DNA of 32,480 nt from Acidobacteriota bacterium (GTDB lineage Bacteria; Acidobacteriota; Terriglobia; Acidiferrales; UBA7541). The position numbers were made by a program, and so were the translations under genes. Below, one piece after another: positions 8,391 through 17,107 of this stretch (the first letter of the stretch is position 1; every line of letters starts with the position of its first letter). The stretch covers positions 14,159 through 46,638 of the forward strand of contig PLJR01000368.1 in assembly GCA_003140295.1 (NCBI GenBank), written 5' to 3'. The notes below the pieces were generated by a model, which saw only the letters and a list, made by a program, of their open reading frames with translations, did not search any database and was not told the origin of the DNA.

Positions 8391-9539
8391 ATGTGGATTT
8401 ATTTTGGGGCGTCTATCCTGGTCGAATCATCGCACAAGGCACGGTGGGGCCACACTCCGTGGACGATTGACTTCCATCCGGTGACGCGCGCATTGCCGGA
8501 AGAAGTGGATTTTGTAGTCCTCGGGGGAGGCTTTTCGGGATTATCGGCGGCCACTTGGCTGCGCCTACTCGAGCCGCGGAAAAGTGTGGCCTTGCTGGAG
8601 GCCCGATCGCTCGGCGCAGGCGCCAGTGGCCACTCGGGGGGAATGACTCTGGCGGAATCCTCCGCAGGGGATTTGCCGGGCTTGGGAGATGTGCTCACGG
8701 GTTTTTCTTCTATCCTGCGGGAGTTGGAGGTTGATTGCGACTTGGCGCTTCCGGGCGCGTTTGAGCTGGGCCGAAAAGACCCGCTGCCGGATTCTCCCAT
8801 CGCCTGGGATGACTCGGGCGATCTCCGCGCCGTAAAGCAGGTTCCGGGCGGCTCCGTCGACCCTGGCAAACTTGTTAGCGGCCTGGCGCGCGCAGCGCAT
8901 CATGCCGGTGTGTTGCTGTTTGAAAATGCGAATGTCGAGAAAGTCGTATTCGATGAGCCTCTGCGTCTGTACGCAGGAGGCCGACAAATTCGAGCGCACC
9001 GCGCCATTTTCGCCACCAACGCGCAATCCCTGGAGGTAAGCGGCCTCGCGGGCGGCGCGCTCCCGAAATTCACCTTGGCCCTGGCGACCGCGCCGCTGAC
9101 TGCGGCACAACTCACGGCCGTAGGGCTGGCATCTCGAAAACCGTTTTACACCACGGATTTTCCATATCTTTGGGGACGCCTGCTGTCGAATGACGGCATC
9201 GTTTTCGGCAGTGGACTGGTGCACCTCGACGACTGGCGCGGATTTTCCGAAATCGACATTGACGTGGGAGAGCCCGCGGCGCTGATGGCCCGTCTGGAAA
9301 GCCGGGTTCACGGCTTGCATCCGTTATTGCGCGATATTCGCATCACACATCGCTGGGGCGGGCCAATTCTGATCGGCGAGCAGTGGCGCCCTATCTTTGG
9401 GACGCATCCACAGAGTTCGCAAGCGCTGGTGTTCGGCGCCTATGCCGGCCACGGCGTGGCACTTTCGGTTTATCTGGGCCGGTGGGCGGCGGAAGCGATG
9501 CTGGGACGGCGGGCGCTGCCTGAATGGGACGAATCGTAG
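8391..9539 (+). CDS. FAD-dependent oxidoreductase, DAO / PuuB-like
   Basis: A 382-residue flavoprotein of the D-amino-acid-oxidase superfamily. The dinucleotide-binding motif VVLGGGFSGLSAA sits at residues about 42-54, followed by the acidic strand end (ALLEAR) and ASGHSGGM. The C-terminal part has THRWGGPI, then FGAYAGHGVALSVYLG, the FAD-contacting segment common to gamma-glutamylputrescine oxidase and glycine-oxidase relatives. The likely reaction is oxidation of a secondary amine or amino acid to an imine using FAD. The substrate is not readable. About 40 residues precede the FAD motif, slightly long for the family. The start at 8391 has a poor ribosome site, so a later start is possible. 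The gene is convergent with the glycosyltransferase after a gap of about 40 bases. Confidence 0.82.
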   Translation: MWIYFGASILVESSHKARWGHTPWTIDFHPVTRALPEEVDFVVLGGGFSGLSAATWLRLLEPRKSVALLEARSLGAGASGHSGGMTLAESSAGDLPGLGDVLTGFSSILRELEVDCDLALPGAFELGRKDPLPDSPIAWDDSGDLRAVKQVPGGSVDPGKLVSGLARAAHHAGVLLFENANVEKVVFDEPLRLYAGGRQIRAHRAIFATNAQSLEVSGLAGGALPKFTLALATAPLTAAQLTAVGLASRKPFYTTDFPYLWGRLLSNDGIVFGSGLVHLDDWRGFSEIDIDVGEPAALMARLESRVHGLHPLLRDIRITHRWGGPILIGEQWRPIFGTHPQSSQALVFGAYAGHGVALSVYLGRWAAEAMLGRRALPEWDES

Positions 9540-9580
9540 CTTTGTAGTTCCGTTTGCGTTCCCCCGAAAAGCGAGCGCGC

Positions 9581-10702
9581 TTAGCGGCGACCGTACACTC
9601 TGTGATCGAAATCGCCCTCTTGAATTTCCGCCAGGCCGATCTCGGCACGGGAGATGCGGTTTTGCTGCGAGGCGATCAGCCTCTCTTGATTGAGCGCGTC
9701 GCTCCAGACCCGCGGGGCATGATCGACATGGTATTCCACGATCTTGTGGCGCAGGATTTTTATTCGTACTCCAACGAGCTGCAATCGGAAATCGATATCC
9801 GTGTCTTCCCATCCGGGCCCTACAAAAGCAGCATTGAATCCGTTGATTTTTTCCAGATCTTTCTTCCACAGGGAAAAGTTGGAGCCGAGGATGCCGCGCC
9901 CGTAAACTTCCCCGGCGAAGGGAAACACGAAGCCATGCTCAATCATGTGGACTCGACCGCGAAGCCACAACCAAACCAGGCGCGCCGGGCCCAGTCCTAC
10001 TCCTCGCTTGAGGATTTGCTCGGCCGAGGGAATGTCCTGGCGGGCAACCTCGGTACGCCGTCCCGCCAGAGCCATGTCCGGCTCAACGTAGCCCAGATGA
10101 TTGCGCACGAAATTGTGGTGGGGGAGGCAATCGGCGTCGATGAAAATAAGGTAGGCGGACCTGCTGACCAGGACGGCCCGATTTTGAATGCGCGTTTTGC
10201 GAAAGCCCAAATCTTCATGCCTGACGTGCTGGATGGGATGGGCGAATCGAGGCGTCCAGCGCTCCAGCATTGGGCGGTATTCCTGGGACGAACCATCGTC
10301 AGCAATGACGATCTCAAAATCCTGGCGGGATTGGCGCGCGAAGGCGGCCAGATTCCGCTCGACGATATCGGCATCGTTGTAACAGGCGATGATTACGGAA
10401 GCGCTGGGAATATCCCCCGGAAGAGAACGGTCTCTAAGCTTGGGAGCGGCGGGATGTGAAATCGAAAAGTGCAGATCAAATTCCCCAGGGCCCTGCGACG
10501 CACCGGCCGCAAACCACGCAGCATCTGAATATACGTAGAACCGCGAGGGACAGTCAAACCTTCGCGATAGGCGCGACAGGCGCGACGCGCGGGACGCGCG
10601 CGCCGAGGCAACAGGAAACCAGGTGATGATCGCCAGGAAGCGAGTAGAATCCAATATTTGTACCAATGGTAAAAATATTTGCGATGCAAATGCCGCCAGC
10701 AT
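9581..10702 (-). CDS. Family 2 glycosyltransferase with C-terminal galactosyltransferase-type domain
   Basis: The GT-A fold is clear: SVIIACYNDADIVERNL, then FEIVIADDGSS, KTRIQNRAVLVSRSAYLIFID followed by ADC (the DxD-like metal and nucleotide-sugar site), and downstream GFNAAFVGPGWEDTDIDFRL, the glyco_transf_7C signature seen in chondroitin-type polymerases and galactosyltransferases. The product is probably a cytoplasmic or membrane-associated enzyme adding a sugar to a polysaccharide or glycolipid. The start is uncertain. The open frame extends to 11101, but that would overlap the divergent glucosidase gene by more than 350 bases. The ATG at 10702 is the first that avoids this, yet it has no ribosome site. 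It adds about 95 residues before the GT domain, including an Ala/Arg/Ser-rich segment. TTG at 10663 is an alternative. The domain call is firm, the N-terminus is not. Confidence 0.78.
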   Translation of the reverse strand: MLAAFASQIFLPLVQILDSTRFLAIITWFPVASARASRASRLSRLSRRFDCPSRFYVYSDAAWFAAGASQGPGEFDLHFSISHPAAPKLRDRSLPGDIPSASVIIACYNDADIVERNLAAFARQSRQDFEIVIADDGSSQEYRPMLERWTPRFAHPIQHVRHEDLGFRKTRIQNRAVLVSRSAYLIFIDADCLPHHNFVRNHLGYVEPDMALAGRRTEVARQDIPSAEQILKRGVGLGPARLVWLWLRGRVHMIEHGFVFPFAGEVYGRGILGSNFSLWKKDLEKINGFNAAFVGPGWEDTDIDFRLQLVGVRIKILRHKIVEYHVDHAPRVWSDALNQERLIASQQNRISRAEIGLAEIQEGDFDHRVYGRR

Positions 10703-10744
10703 GGCGAAGCGGCAAGTTAACAGAAAGCAGGGACTGATTTGTCC

Positions 10745-13396
10745 ATGGGCGCTGAAGAACAACGTTTGGCCGAGTCGCAGAAACGGACCGTGCATTGGAA
10801 GCGCTGGGGCCCGTACGTCAGCGAGCGCCAGTGGGGCACCGTCCGCGAGGACTACAGTGCGAATGGAAGCGCCTGGGAATATTTCCCTCACGATCATGCA
10901 CGCTCGCGCGCCTATCGCTGGGGGGAAGACGGCCTGGGCGGCCTCTGCGACCGCCACCAAGAAATTTGCTTCGCTCTCGCTCTTTGGAATCGGCGCGACC
11001 CTATTCTGAAAGAACGCCTGTTCGGCCTCACGGGGAACGAGGGAAACCACGGCGAGGACGTCAAGGAGTACTACTTCTATCTCGACGCCACGCCCACACA
11101 TTCTTACCAGAAGATGCTGTACAAATATCCGCAGGGCGAATTCCCGTACGCGCGCCTGGTGGAAGAAAACCGCCGGCGGGGGAAGGCCGATGCCGAATTC
11201 GAGCTTTGGGACACCGGAATCTTTAGCGAGAATAGGTACTTCGATGTCTTTATCGAGTACGCCAAAGCCGCTTCCGAAGATATTCTCATCCGCATAACCG
11301 CGTGGAATCGCGGACCCGAGAAGGCCTCTCTCGATTTGCTGCCGACGATTTGGTTTCGCAATACCTGGTCCTGGGATTTGCAGTCCACGCGGCCGAAACT
11401 ATGGCGGGAACCGGATCGTGAGGGGATGCGCGTTATCGGGCTGGAAAATGAAACCTACGGAAAACGCTGGCTCGCCGCCGAGGGTGCGCCGCAACTGCTG
11501 TTTACCGAGAATGACACGAACTACCGGCGCCTGTTCGGAGTCGATAATAAAAGCCCCTACGTCAAAGACGCATTTCACGAATATCTCATTCACGGGCGCA
11601 AAGAGGCCATCAATCCCGCGGAAACGGGCACCAAAGCGGCCAATTGTTACCGTCAGGAAATTCTTCCGGGCGCCTCGGCGACTCTGCGTTTGCGTTTTAC
11701 CAATGACCCGCCCGAAAAAATTGCAGCGGGTCCCTTCGGTAAAACCTTTGATGAGACTTTCACCGCGCGAATCGGGGAGGCCTGTGAGTTTTACGGCAAG
11801 CGCATTCCAGGCAGGCGCACGGAAGACTCCGTGGGCGTGCAGCGGCAGGCGTTCGCGGGACTGCTTTGGTCGAAACAGTTTTACCACTACGATTTGAAGC
11901 GCTGGCTCGAAGGGGATCCGGCTCAGCCCGTCCCTCCGCCGGAGCGACTGCACGGACGAAATCATAAGTGGACACATCTGTACAACGGTGATGTGCTTTC
12001 CATGCCGGACAATTGGGAATTTCCGTGGTATGCCTCGTGGGACATGGCGTTTCATTGCGTTGCCCTGGCGACAATCGATCCTGATTATGCCAAGGACCAG
12101 CTCATCCTGCTGCTTCGCGAATGGTATATGAATCCCAACGGGCAGCTCCCGGCATACGAGTGGTCTTTCGCCGATGTGAACCCGCCGGTGCACGCGTGGG
12201 CTGCATGGCGCGTTTATAAGATCGAAAAGCGCATTCATGGCCATGCCGACCGGCAGTTTCTCGAACGCGTCTTTCAAAAGTTGCTGATCAACTTCACCTG
12301 GTGGATTAATCGCAAGGACCTCGAAGGCATGAACGTCTTTGAGGGCGGTTTCCTGGGACTCGACAATATCGGATTGTTCGACCGTTCCGCGCCTCTGCCC
12401 ACCGGTGGGCATCTGGAACAGTCCGATGGAACCAGCTGGATGGGCATGTATTGCCTGAACATGCTCGCCATGGCCCTGGAACTTTCGCGGGAAGATCCAG
12501 CCTACGAAGATGTTGCCAGCAAGTTTTTCGAGCATTTTATTTACATCGCGCAGGCCATGAACGATTACGGCAGGGACGGAATCCAGCTATGGGATGAGGA
12601 AGACGGGTTTTACTACGACGCGCTGCACCTTCCCAACGGCGCGCAGTATTTTTTGAAGGTGCGTTCGCTCGTGGGGTTGATACCGTTGTTTGCGGTACAG
12701 ACACTCGAGCCCGAAATGCTGTCAAGACTCCAGGGATTTAATCGCCGCATGCAGTGGTTCCTCGATAACGTTTCCGAGGCCAAGATGCACATCGACATGA
12801 GCCAGCGTTCGGCGCAGGGCGTGCGCTGCCTACTTTCGCTGGTGACGCGCGAGAGGTTGTTGCGGGTGTTGCGCTACATGCTGGACCCCCAAGAGTTCCT
12901 TTCACCGCACGGCGTCCGCGCGCTTTCAAAGGTGCATCAGGATCATCCGTACGTATTTTACGCCGACGGCGCCGAGTACCGAGTAGGATATGAGCCCGGC
13001 GAATCCCGCACCGGTGTCTTTGGAGGCAATTCGAATTGGCGCGGTCCAGTGTGGTTTCCGACGAACTTTCTGATCATCGAGTCGCTACAGAGGTTTCACT
13101 ACTATTTTGGCGATGAATTACAGGTCGAATATCCGACCGGCTCGGGCCAAAGGGCCACGCTGTGGCAGATCGCCGCATCATTGTCGCGTTCGTTGTCCGG
13201 CATATTTCTTCCTGATAAGACCGGACGGCGTCCCGTTTACGCCGGCAGTGAACCTTTTCAAAGCGACCCCCACTGGAAAGACTTGATCTTGTTCTACGAA
13301 TATTTCCACGGGGACACGGGCGCCGGCCTCGGCGCCAGCCATCAAACTGGTTGGACGGCCTTAGTAGCGAAATTAATCGAGCAGAATGGCGTATAG
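10745..13396 (+). CDS. MGH1-like / GH63-related glucosidase
   Basis: An 883-residue protein without a signal peptide, hence probably cytoplasmic. The ATG at 10745 has an AGGGA ribosome site about 11 bases upstream; a TTG two codons earlier is less likely. Residues about 360-800 resemble the (alpha/alpha)6 barrel of GH63 and MGH1-like hydrolases: [20 protein letters not shown], with the Asp near residue 433 the likely general acid, then [49 protein letters not shown], and near the end [20 protein letters not shown]. Family members act on alpha-glucosides or mannosyl/glucosylglycerate. The linkage cleaved here is not determinable, but the debranching enzyme two genes on suggests alpha-glucan or oligosaccharide turnover. 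It heads an operon of three genes, with 29 bases to the next start. Confidence 0.85.
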   Translation: MGAEEQRLAESQKRTVHWKRWGPYVSERQWGTVREDYSANGSAWEYFPHDHARSRAYRWGEDGLGGLCDRHQEICFALALWNRRDPILKERLFGLTGNEGNHGEDVKEYYFYLDATPTHSYQKMLYKYPQGEFPYARLVEENRRRGKADAEFELWDTGIFSENRYFDVFIEYAKAASEDILIRITAWNRGPEKASLDLLPTIWFRNTWSWDLQSTRPKLWREPDREGMRVIGLENETYGKRWLAAEGAPQLLFTENDTNYRRLFGVDNKSPYVKDAFHEYLIHGRKEAINPAETGTKAANCYRQEILPGASATLRLRFTNDPPEKIAAGPFGKTFDETFTARIGEACEFYGKRIPGRRTEDSVGVQRQAFAGLLWSKQFYHYDLKRWLEGDPAQPVPPPERLHGRNHKWTHLYNGDVLSMPDNWEFPWYASWDMAFHCVALATIDPDYAKDQLILLLREWYMNPNGQLPAYEWSFADVNPPVHAWAAWRVYKIEKRIHGHADRQFLERVFQKLLINFTWWINRKDLEGMNVFEGGFLGLDNIGLFDRSAPLPTGGHLEQSDGTSWMGMYCLNMLAMALELSREDPAYEDVASKFFEHFIYIAQAMNDYGRDGIQLWDEEDGFYYDALHLPNGAQYFLKVRSLVGLIPLFAVQTLEPEMLSRLQGFNRRMQWFLDNVSEAKMHIDMSQRSAQGVRCLLSLVTRERLLRVLRYMLDPQEFLSPHGVRALSKVHQDHPYVFYADGAEYRVGYEPGESRTGVFGGNSNWRGPVWFPTNFLIIESLQRFHYYFGDELQVEYPTGSGQRATLWQIAASLSRSLSGIFLPDKTGRRPVYAGSEPFQSDPHWKDLILFYEYFHGDTGAGLGASHQTGWTALVAKLIEQNGV

Positions 13397-13425
13397 ACAG
13401 TTTCAGCGAACCCGGAGAATGGCGA

Positions 13426-14151
13426 ATGAATCATTTTGACGACAAAGTGGCGCTGGTCGCTGGAGGTACCGGAGCGCTGGGCCGTGAGGTGTGCATTGCG
13501 CTGCTCGGCGCCGGCGCTCGCGTAATTACTACCTATCGTCAGCAGCAGGAGTTTCAAAATCTGATCGCCGACGCGCCTAGTGCTCGCGGCGGCAAACGAG
13601 GAACGCTTACGGGTGTTGATGCAGATATAACTGACCCGGCCTCCGCCGCAGCCCTCGTGAACGAGCACATGCGCGCGGGCAACATCGACATTCTAGTCAA
13701 TGCCGTGGGCGCCTATGCCGGGGGCAAGAATGTTTGGGAGGAAGATTTAACAACGTACGAGCGCATGCTGGCGCTGAATTTGAAGTCGGGTTTCGTGTTG
13801 GCGCGAGCCGTGCTTCCCGGCATGATTCGACAAAATCGCGGGTGGATTGTGAATATCGCCTCCCGCGCGGGCTATGGACACTCCGCAGGGGCGGCACTTT
13901 ACTCGGCCTCGAAGGCCGGCGCGCTCGCACTCTTCGATTCACTGGCCGACGAAGTAAAGCCTTACGCCATCAATGTAAACTCCGTGGTTCCCAGCATATT
14001 CGATACGCCGGCGAACCGGCGCGCAATGCCTTCAGCCGACCCGGCCCTGTGGCCCAAGCCGGCGCAGATCGCGCAGGTGATTCTGTTTTTGTGCTCGCCG
14101 GAATCGAGCGTGATTCACGGCGCCGCCATCCCTGTGTACGGCAGAACCTGA
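13426..14151 (+). CDS. Short-chain dehydrogenase/reductase (SDR), classical type
   Basis: A 241-residue NAD(P)-dependent oxidoreductase. The start at 13426 has a GGAG ribosome site eight bases upstream; an in-frame ATG inside the glucosidase gene (13351) is rejected. The cofactor motif GGTGALG is at residues 13-19 and NAVG (a variant of NNAG) at 92-95. The catalytic tetrad is complete: N118 (LALNLKSGF), S146 (IVNIAS), Y159 and K163 (YSASK). R38 in TTYRQQ after the second strand is compatible with NADP preference. The stop codon is directly abutted by the GTG start of the debranching gene, which suggests translational coupling. The substrate is unknown. Its position between two glycosidases suggests a sugar or sugar-derived alcohol, but this is inference only. 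Confidence 0.9.
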   Translation: MNHFDDKVALVAGGTGALGREVCIALLGAGARVITTYRQQQEFQNLIADAPSARGGKRGTLTGVDADITDPASAAALVNEHMRAGNIDILVNAVGAYAGGKNVWEEDLTTYERMLALNLKSGFVLARAVLPGMIRQNRGWIVNIASRAGYGHSAGAALYSASKAGALALFDSLADEVKPYAINVNSVVPSIFDTPANRRAMPSADPALWPKPAQIAQVILFLCSPESSVIHGAAIPVYGRT

Positions 14152-16362
14152 GTGAGCGCACCGCTCACAGTCGATTTGGGCGCGGAAATTTGCGGCTCGC
14201 TTGCATCAGCAGCCGCGCGCGAGTGGTTGGTCACCAATGGATTGGGTGGCTTCGCCTGCGGAAGCGTCGCGGGCGTGCTCACGCGCCGTTACCATGGGCT
14301 TTTGATCGCCGCCTTAGATCCGGCAGGCGCTTCGGGCGCGCCGCAGACCTGCCTGGGCGCACGCACCCTGCTGGTTTCGAAATTCGATGAGACGCTGCAC
14401 TACGATAGCCGCAGCTACGAGCTGGGCGCCAACTGTTGGGCGAGCGGCGGTCCAGAACCCACAATTGCTCCCGAAGGATTTCGCTACATACAACGTTTTC
14501 AGCTTCAGGGAACAACTCCGGTGTGGACATTTGCATGCGCCGACGCGCTGCTGGAAAAGCGCATATGGATGGCGGATGGCTCCAATACGACTTACGTGCG
14601 TTACGACCTGGTGCGCGGCTCGGCTGTCCCGGCACAGCTGGAAATAAAGGTGCTTGTAAATTATCGCGACTTCCATTCCACCACCCATGTGGCACAAATC
14701 GGAGATAGCGGGCGCTTTCAAATCACCCCGGTTGACCATGGGTTGCGCGTTATTGCCGGTCCGGGCGCAACGCCCTTTTACCTATTGAGTGATTCCGCGC
14801 AGGCCGAGCCTCAGCACGAGTGGTACTTGAATTTCGATTTGGCTGAGGAGCGTTTTCGCGGGCTCGATGACCGCGAGGATCATCTTCTCGCGGGAATTTT
14901 CAGGGGACGGCTGGAACTCGGCGGATGGTTGACGATGGTGCTCTCAACCGACGCCGACGCACCGCTCGATGGACACGCAGCTGTGGCCGCGCGGACGAAC
15001 CTCGACGAGAAGCTACTGGATTACTGGGTGGCGGCGCAGCCGCGGCTTTCGTTGGATGCGCCACCGTGGATTCGACAGCTCGTGCTGGCGGCCGCGCAAT
15101 TTCCCGTCCGCTCGCAGCCATGGCAGCCCGCGGTTTCGGTAAACCGCGATGAAGTTTCTAAAAACGACGAACTCGCTAAAAACACGATGCTCAATACTGG
15201 CGGCGATGCATCCCCAGGAGGGAAGTCTGATGCCGCCGCCAAGCTGGCGCCGGTTACCGGCTCGGTCATCGCCGGCTATCCGTGGTTTGGCGCTTGGGGG
15301 CGAGACACGATGATTGCGCTGCCCGGCCTGCTGCTGGAGACCGGCCGCCGCGACTTGGCGCGCGCGATTTTGCGAAGCGCCGCGAACTTTGTAGATCAGG
15401 GAATGCTCCCTAACGTTTTTGCGGAGGCGGGCCAACCGGCGCAGTATAACTCCGTGGACGCATCGCTATGGTATTTCGATGCGCTGCGGCAATACTACGA
15501 CGCCACTTCAGATGGCACGCTGCTCCAGGAACTCTTCGCAACGCTTGAGGAGATCATAAATCGCTACGCCCGCGGCACGCGCTATTCCATACGCATGGAT
15601 GAAGCTGACGGACTGCTGCACGCGGGCGAATCAGGAATGCAGCTCACGTGGATGGACGCGAAAGTCGGCAGCCAGGTGCTGACTCCCCGAATTGGCAAGC
15701 CGATCGAGGTGAACGCGCTGTGGTATAACGCCTTGCGCACGATGGCGCGGTTTGCATTCATCCTTGACAAGCCGACTTGGGAGTACAACCGCCTGGCCGA
15801 GCGCGCTCTGGCCGGATTCGCGGGTTTTTGGAACGCGAACGCGCACTGCTGCTTTGATGTGCTCGACGGGCCGGGCGGGGGCCACGATGATGCGATTCGG
15901 CCAAACCAGATCTTCGCCGTATCGCTGCCCGAAAGTCCGCTGGCACCGGAGCAACGCGCAGCGGTCGTGGACGTTTGCCTGCGGCGCCTCGTCACGCCGT
16001 ACGGCGTGCGCACCCTGGACCCGGCTGACCCGCGTTACATCGGGCATTACGGCGGGCCCCAGGCGCAACGTGACACTGCGTATCACCAAGGAACGGTGTG
16101 GGCCTGGTTGGTGGGACCCTTCGTGCTGGCGCATTTGCGCGTGTATCAAGATTCACGGCTGGCTTTCACGTTTCTCGAGCCCCTCGCCCATCACTTACTT
16201 GCGCGCGGTCTGGGCACGGTAAGCGAAATTTTCGATGGTGAGCCGCCTTTTGCTCCACGCGGAGCAATCGCGCAAGCCTGGAGTGTCGCGGAAATTTTGC
16301 GCGCCTGGCGCGCCTGCCACAGTGCGGCATTCGAAGGAAAGCGCCTGCGCGCTGCTCGCTAA
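14152..16362 (+). CDS. Glycogen debranching enzyme, amylo-alpha-1,6-glucosidase type (GH133-like)
   Basis: A 736-residue cytoplasmic enzyme expected to release alpha-1,6-linked glucose at branch points. It starts at GTG with no gap after the SDR stop (TGA then GTG). The N-terminal GDE domain has the characteristic EWLVTNGLGGFACGS and TRRYHGLLIAAL. The C-terminal (alpha/alpha)6 catalytic domain includes GYPWFGAWGRDTMIALPGLL (D385), YNSVDASLWYFDALRQYY, GMQLTWMDAKV (D502) and EVNALWYNALRTM, plus GTVWAWLVGPFV near the end. D385 and D502 are the acidic residues in the two most conserved motifs and are candidate catalytic residues. A linker of about 40 residues rich in Ser, Asn, Lys and Ala (about 325-365) joins the domains. 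The gene ends three bases from the convergent VOC gene. Confidence 0.93.
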   Translation: MSAPLTVDLGAEICGSLASAAAREWLVTNGLGGFACGSVAGVLTRRYHGLLIAALDPAGASGAPQTCLGARTLLVSKFDETLHYDSRSYELGANCWASGGPEPTIAPEGFRYIQRFQLQGTTPVWTFACADALLEKRIWMADGSNTTYVRYDLVRGSAVPAQLEIKVLVNYRDFHSTTHVAQIGDSGRFQITPVDHGLRVIAGPGATPFYLLSDSAQAEPQHEWYLNFDLAEERFRGLDDREDHLLAGIFRGRLELGGWLTMVLSTDADAPLDGHAAVAARTNLDEKLLDYWVAAQPRLSLDAPPWIRQLVLAAAQFPVRSQPWQPAVSVNRDEVSKNDELAKNTMLNTGGDASPGGKSDAAAKLAPVTGSVIAGYPWFGAWGRDTMIALPGLLLETGRRDLARAILRSAANFVDQGMLPNVFAEAGQPAQYNSVDASLWYFDALRQYYDATSDGTLLQELFATLEEIINRYARGTRYSIRMDEADGLLHAGESGMQLTWMDAKVGSQVLTPRIGKPIEVNALWYNALRTMARFAFILDKPTWEYNRLAERALAGFAGFWNANAHCCFDVLDGPGGGHDDAIRPNQIFAVSLPESPLAPEQRAAVVDVCLRRLVTPYGVRTLDPADPRYIGHYGGPQAQRDTAYHQGTVWAWLVGPFVLAHLRVYQDSRLAFTFLEPLAHHLLARGLGTVSEIFDGEPPFAPRGAIAQAWSVAEILRAWRACHSAAFEGKRLRAAR

Positions 16363-16365
16363 CAT

Positions 16366-16977
16366 TTACCGCTTTCGGGATTTAGGCGAAGGATTTTCGA
16401 CCAGCTCAATAAGCGCTTTTCGCCCTTCGGCGACCGGGACCAGGAAAAAGTTCACGCGCGTTCCGTCAGCGCCGGCTCGCCCATCGGGGCTTTCTGAATC
16501 AGGAGAGACCGGCTCAAGGCCAAAGGCATCCCGTAGAATTTGGGTGGCCCGCCGAACGTCAGCGACATTGCATTCCACCTGCTGTATTCCTTCGCCGAAG
16601 CGCTCCAGGAAACGCGCAATGGCGCCGCCTCCACTGGGATTTAGGGTGGTCAGCACATCGATGCGCACACCGTGCGCGAATTCCATCTCGAATTCGCGCG
16701 CGTCTTGGCCAGGCGGCACTTCGGCCAAGCGCGGCTGGCCGCAGCTTGCGCGAATCTGCTCGAAATGAGCGGGTGTCACCGCAATGCCCACGGTGAGCAG
16801 AGGTCTGCCGGCACGAATGAGTGCGCGAAATTCGGGGTGCGCAAACCAATCTCGTAGCGCGGGCTCCGCGGCGGCGCAACCCTGGCGAAACAGTTCCCGT
16901 GCGGCTTCTTCGCGCTCGGTGGCCTGCGAGCTGGACAATTGCGCAATACACTGGGCTGCGGAGTTGCGCTGCTCCAT
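16366..16977 (-). CDS. VOC-fold protein, methylmalonyl-CoA epimerase-like
   Basis: A 203-residue soluble protein. The ATG at 16977 follows an AGGAGAG ribosome site; an in-frame ATG 23 codons upstream is less plausible. Residues about 1-50 are helical and HEAT-like (EREEAARELFRQGC, AEPALRDWF). The remainder shows vicinal-oxygen-chelate strands: LLTVGIAVTP, HGVRIDVLTTL, IARFLERFGEGIQQVECNV, ATQILRDAFGLEPV, TRVNFFLVPVAEGRKALIELVE. The pattern is close to epimerase-type VOC proteins, but the usual first His ligand is replaced in the segment GIQQVE, so metal binding and epimerase activity are doubtful. It is the last of three minus-strand genes and lies 130 bases after the secreted protein gene, with which it may not share a transcript. 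Confidence 0.68.
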   Translation of the reverse strand: MEQRNSAAQCIAQLSSSQATEREEAARELFRQGCAAAEPALRDWFAHPEFRALIRAGRPLLTVGIAVTPAHFEQIRASCGQPRLAEVPPGQDAREFEMEFAHGVRIDVLTTLNPSGGGAIARFLERFGEGIQQVECNVADVRRATQILRDAFGLEPVSPDSESPDGRAGADGTRVNFFLVPVAEGRKALIELVENPSPKSRKR

Positions 16978-17107
16978 CTCCACTCTCCTCTGGATTGAGA
17001 TGGAAGTTTCAAAGAGAGGATCGCAGATCGAGCGCAGGTTTCGCAACCGCGCCGCACAGGATCGCAGTTGCTATTTTCACCGGGGATTTTTGGCTATCTT
17101 GCGGCAG

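Noticed and set aside
8565-9320. Open frame of about 250 codons antisense to the FAD oxidoreductase
   Set aside because: It is fully covered by the oxidoreductase, whose FAD motifs are clear, and shows only Arg/Gln-rich sequence without domains.
9554-10459. Open frame of about 300 codons on the plus strand opposite the glycosyltransferase
   Set aside because: The minus-strand frame carries the GT2 motifs across the same bases. The plus-strand product is featureless and would overlap the end of nothing functional.
10703-11101. N-terminal extension of the glycosyltransferase frame up to 11101
   Set aside because: It would overlap the divergent glucosidase coding region, which has good coding sequence there. 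The extension has no domain and reads as an antisense shadow.
11399-12535. Open frame of about 378 codons on the minus strand inside the glucosidase gene
   Set aside because: The plus-strand protein has conserved glycoside hydrolase motifs throughout this stretch. The antisense translation has no family resemblance.
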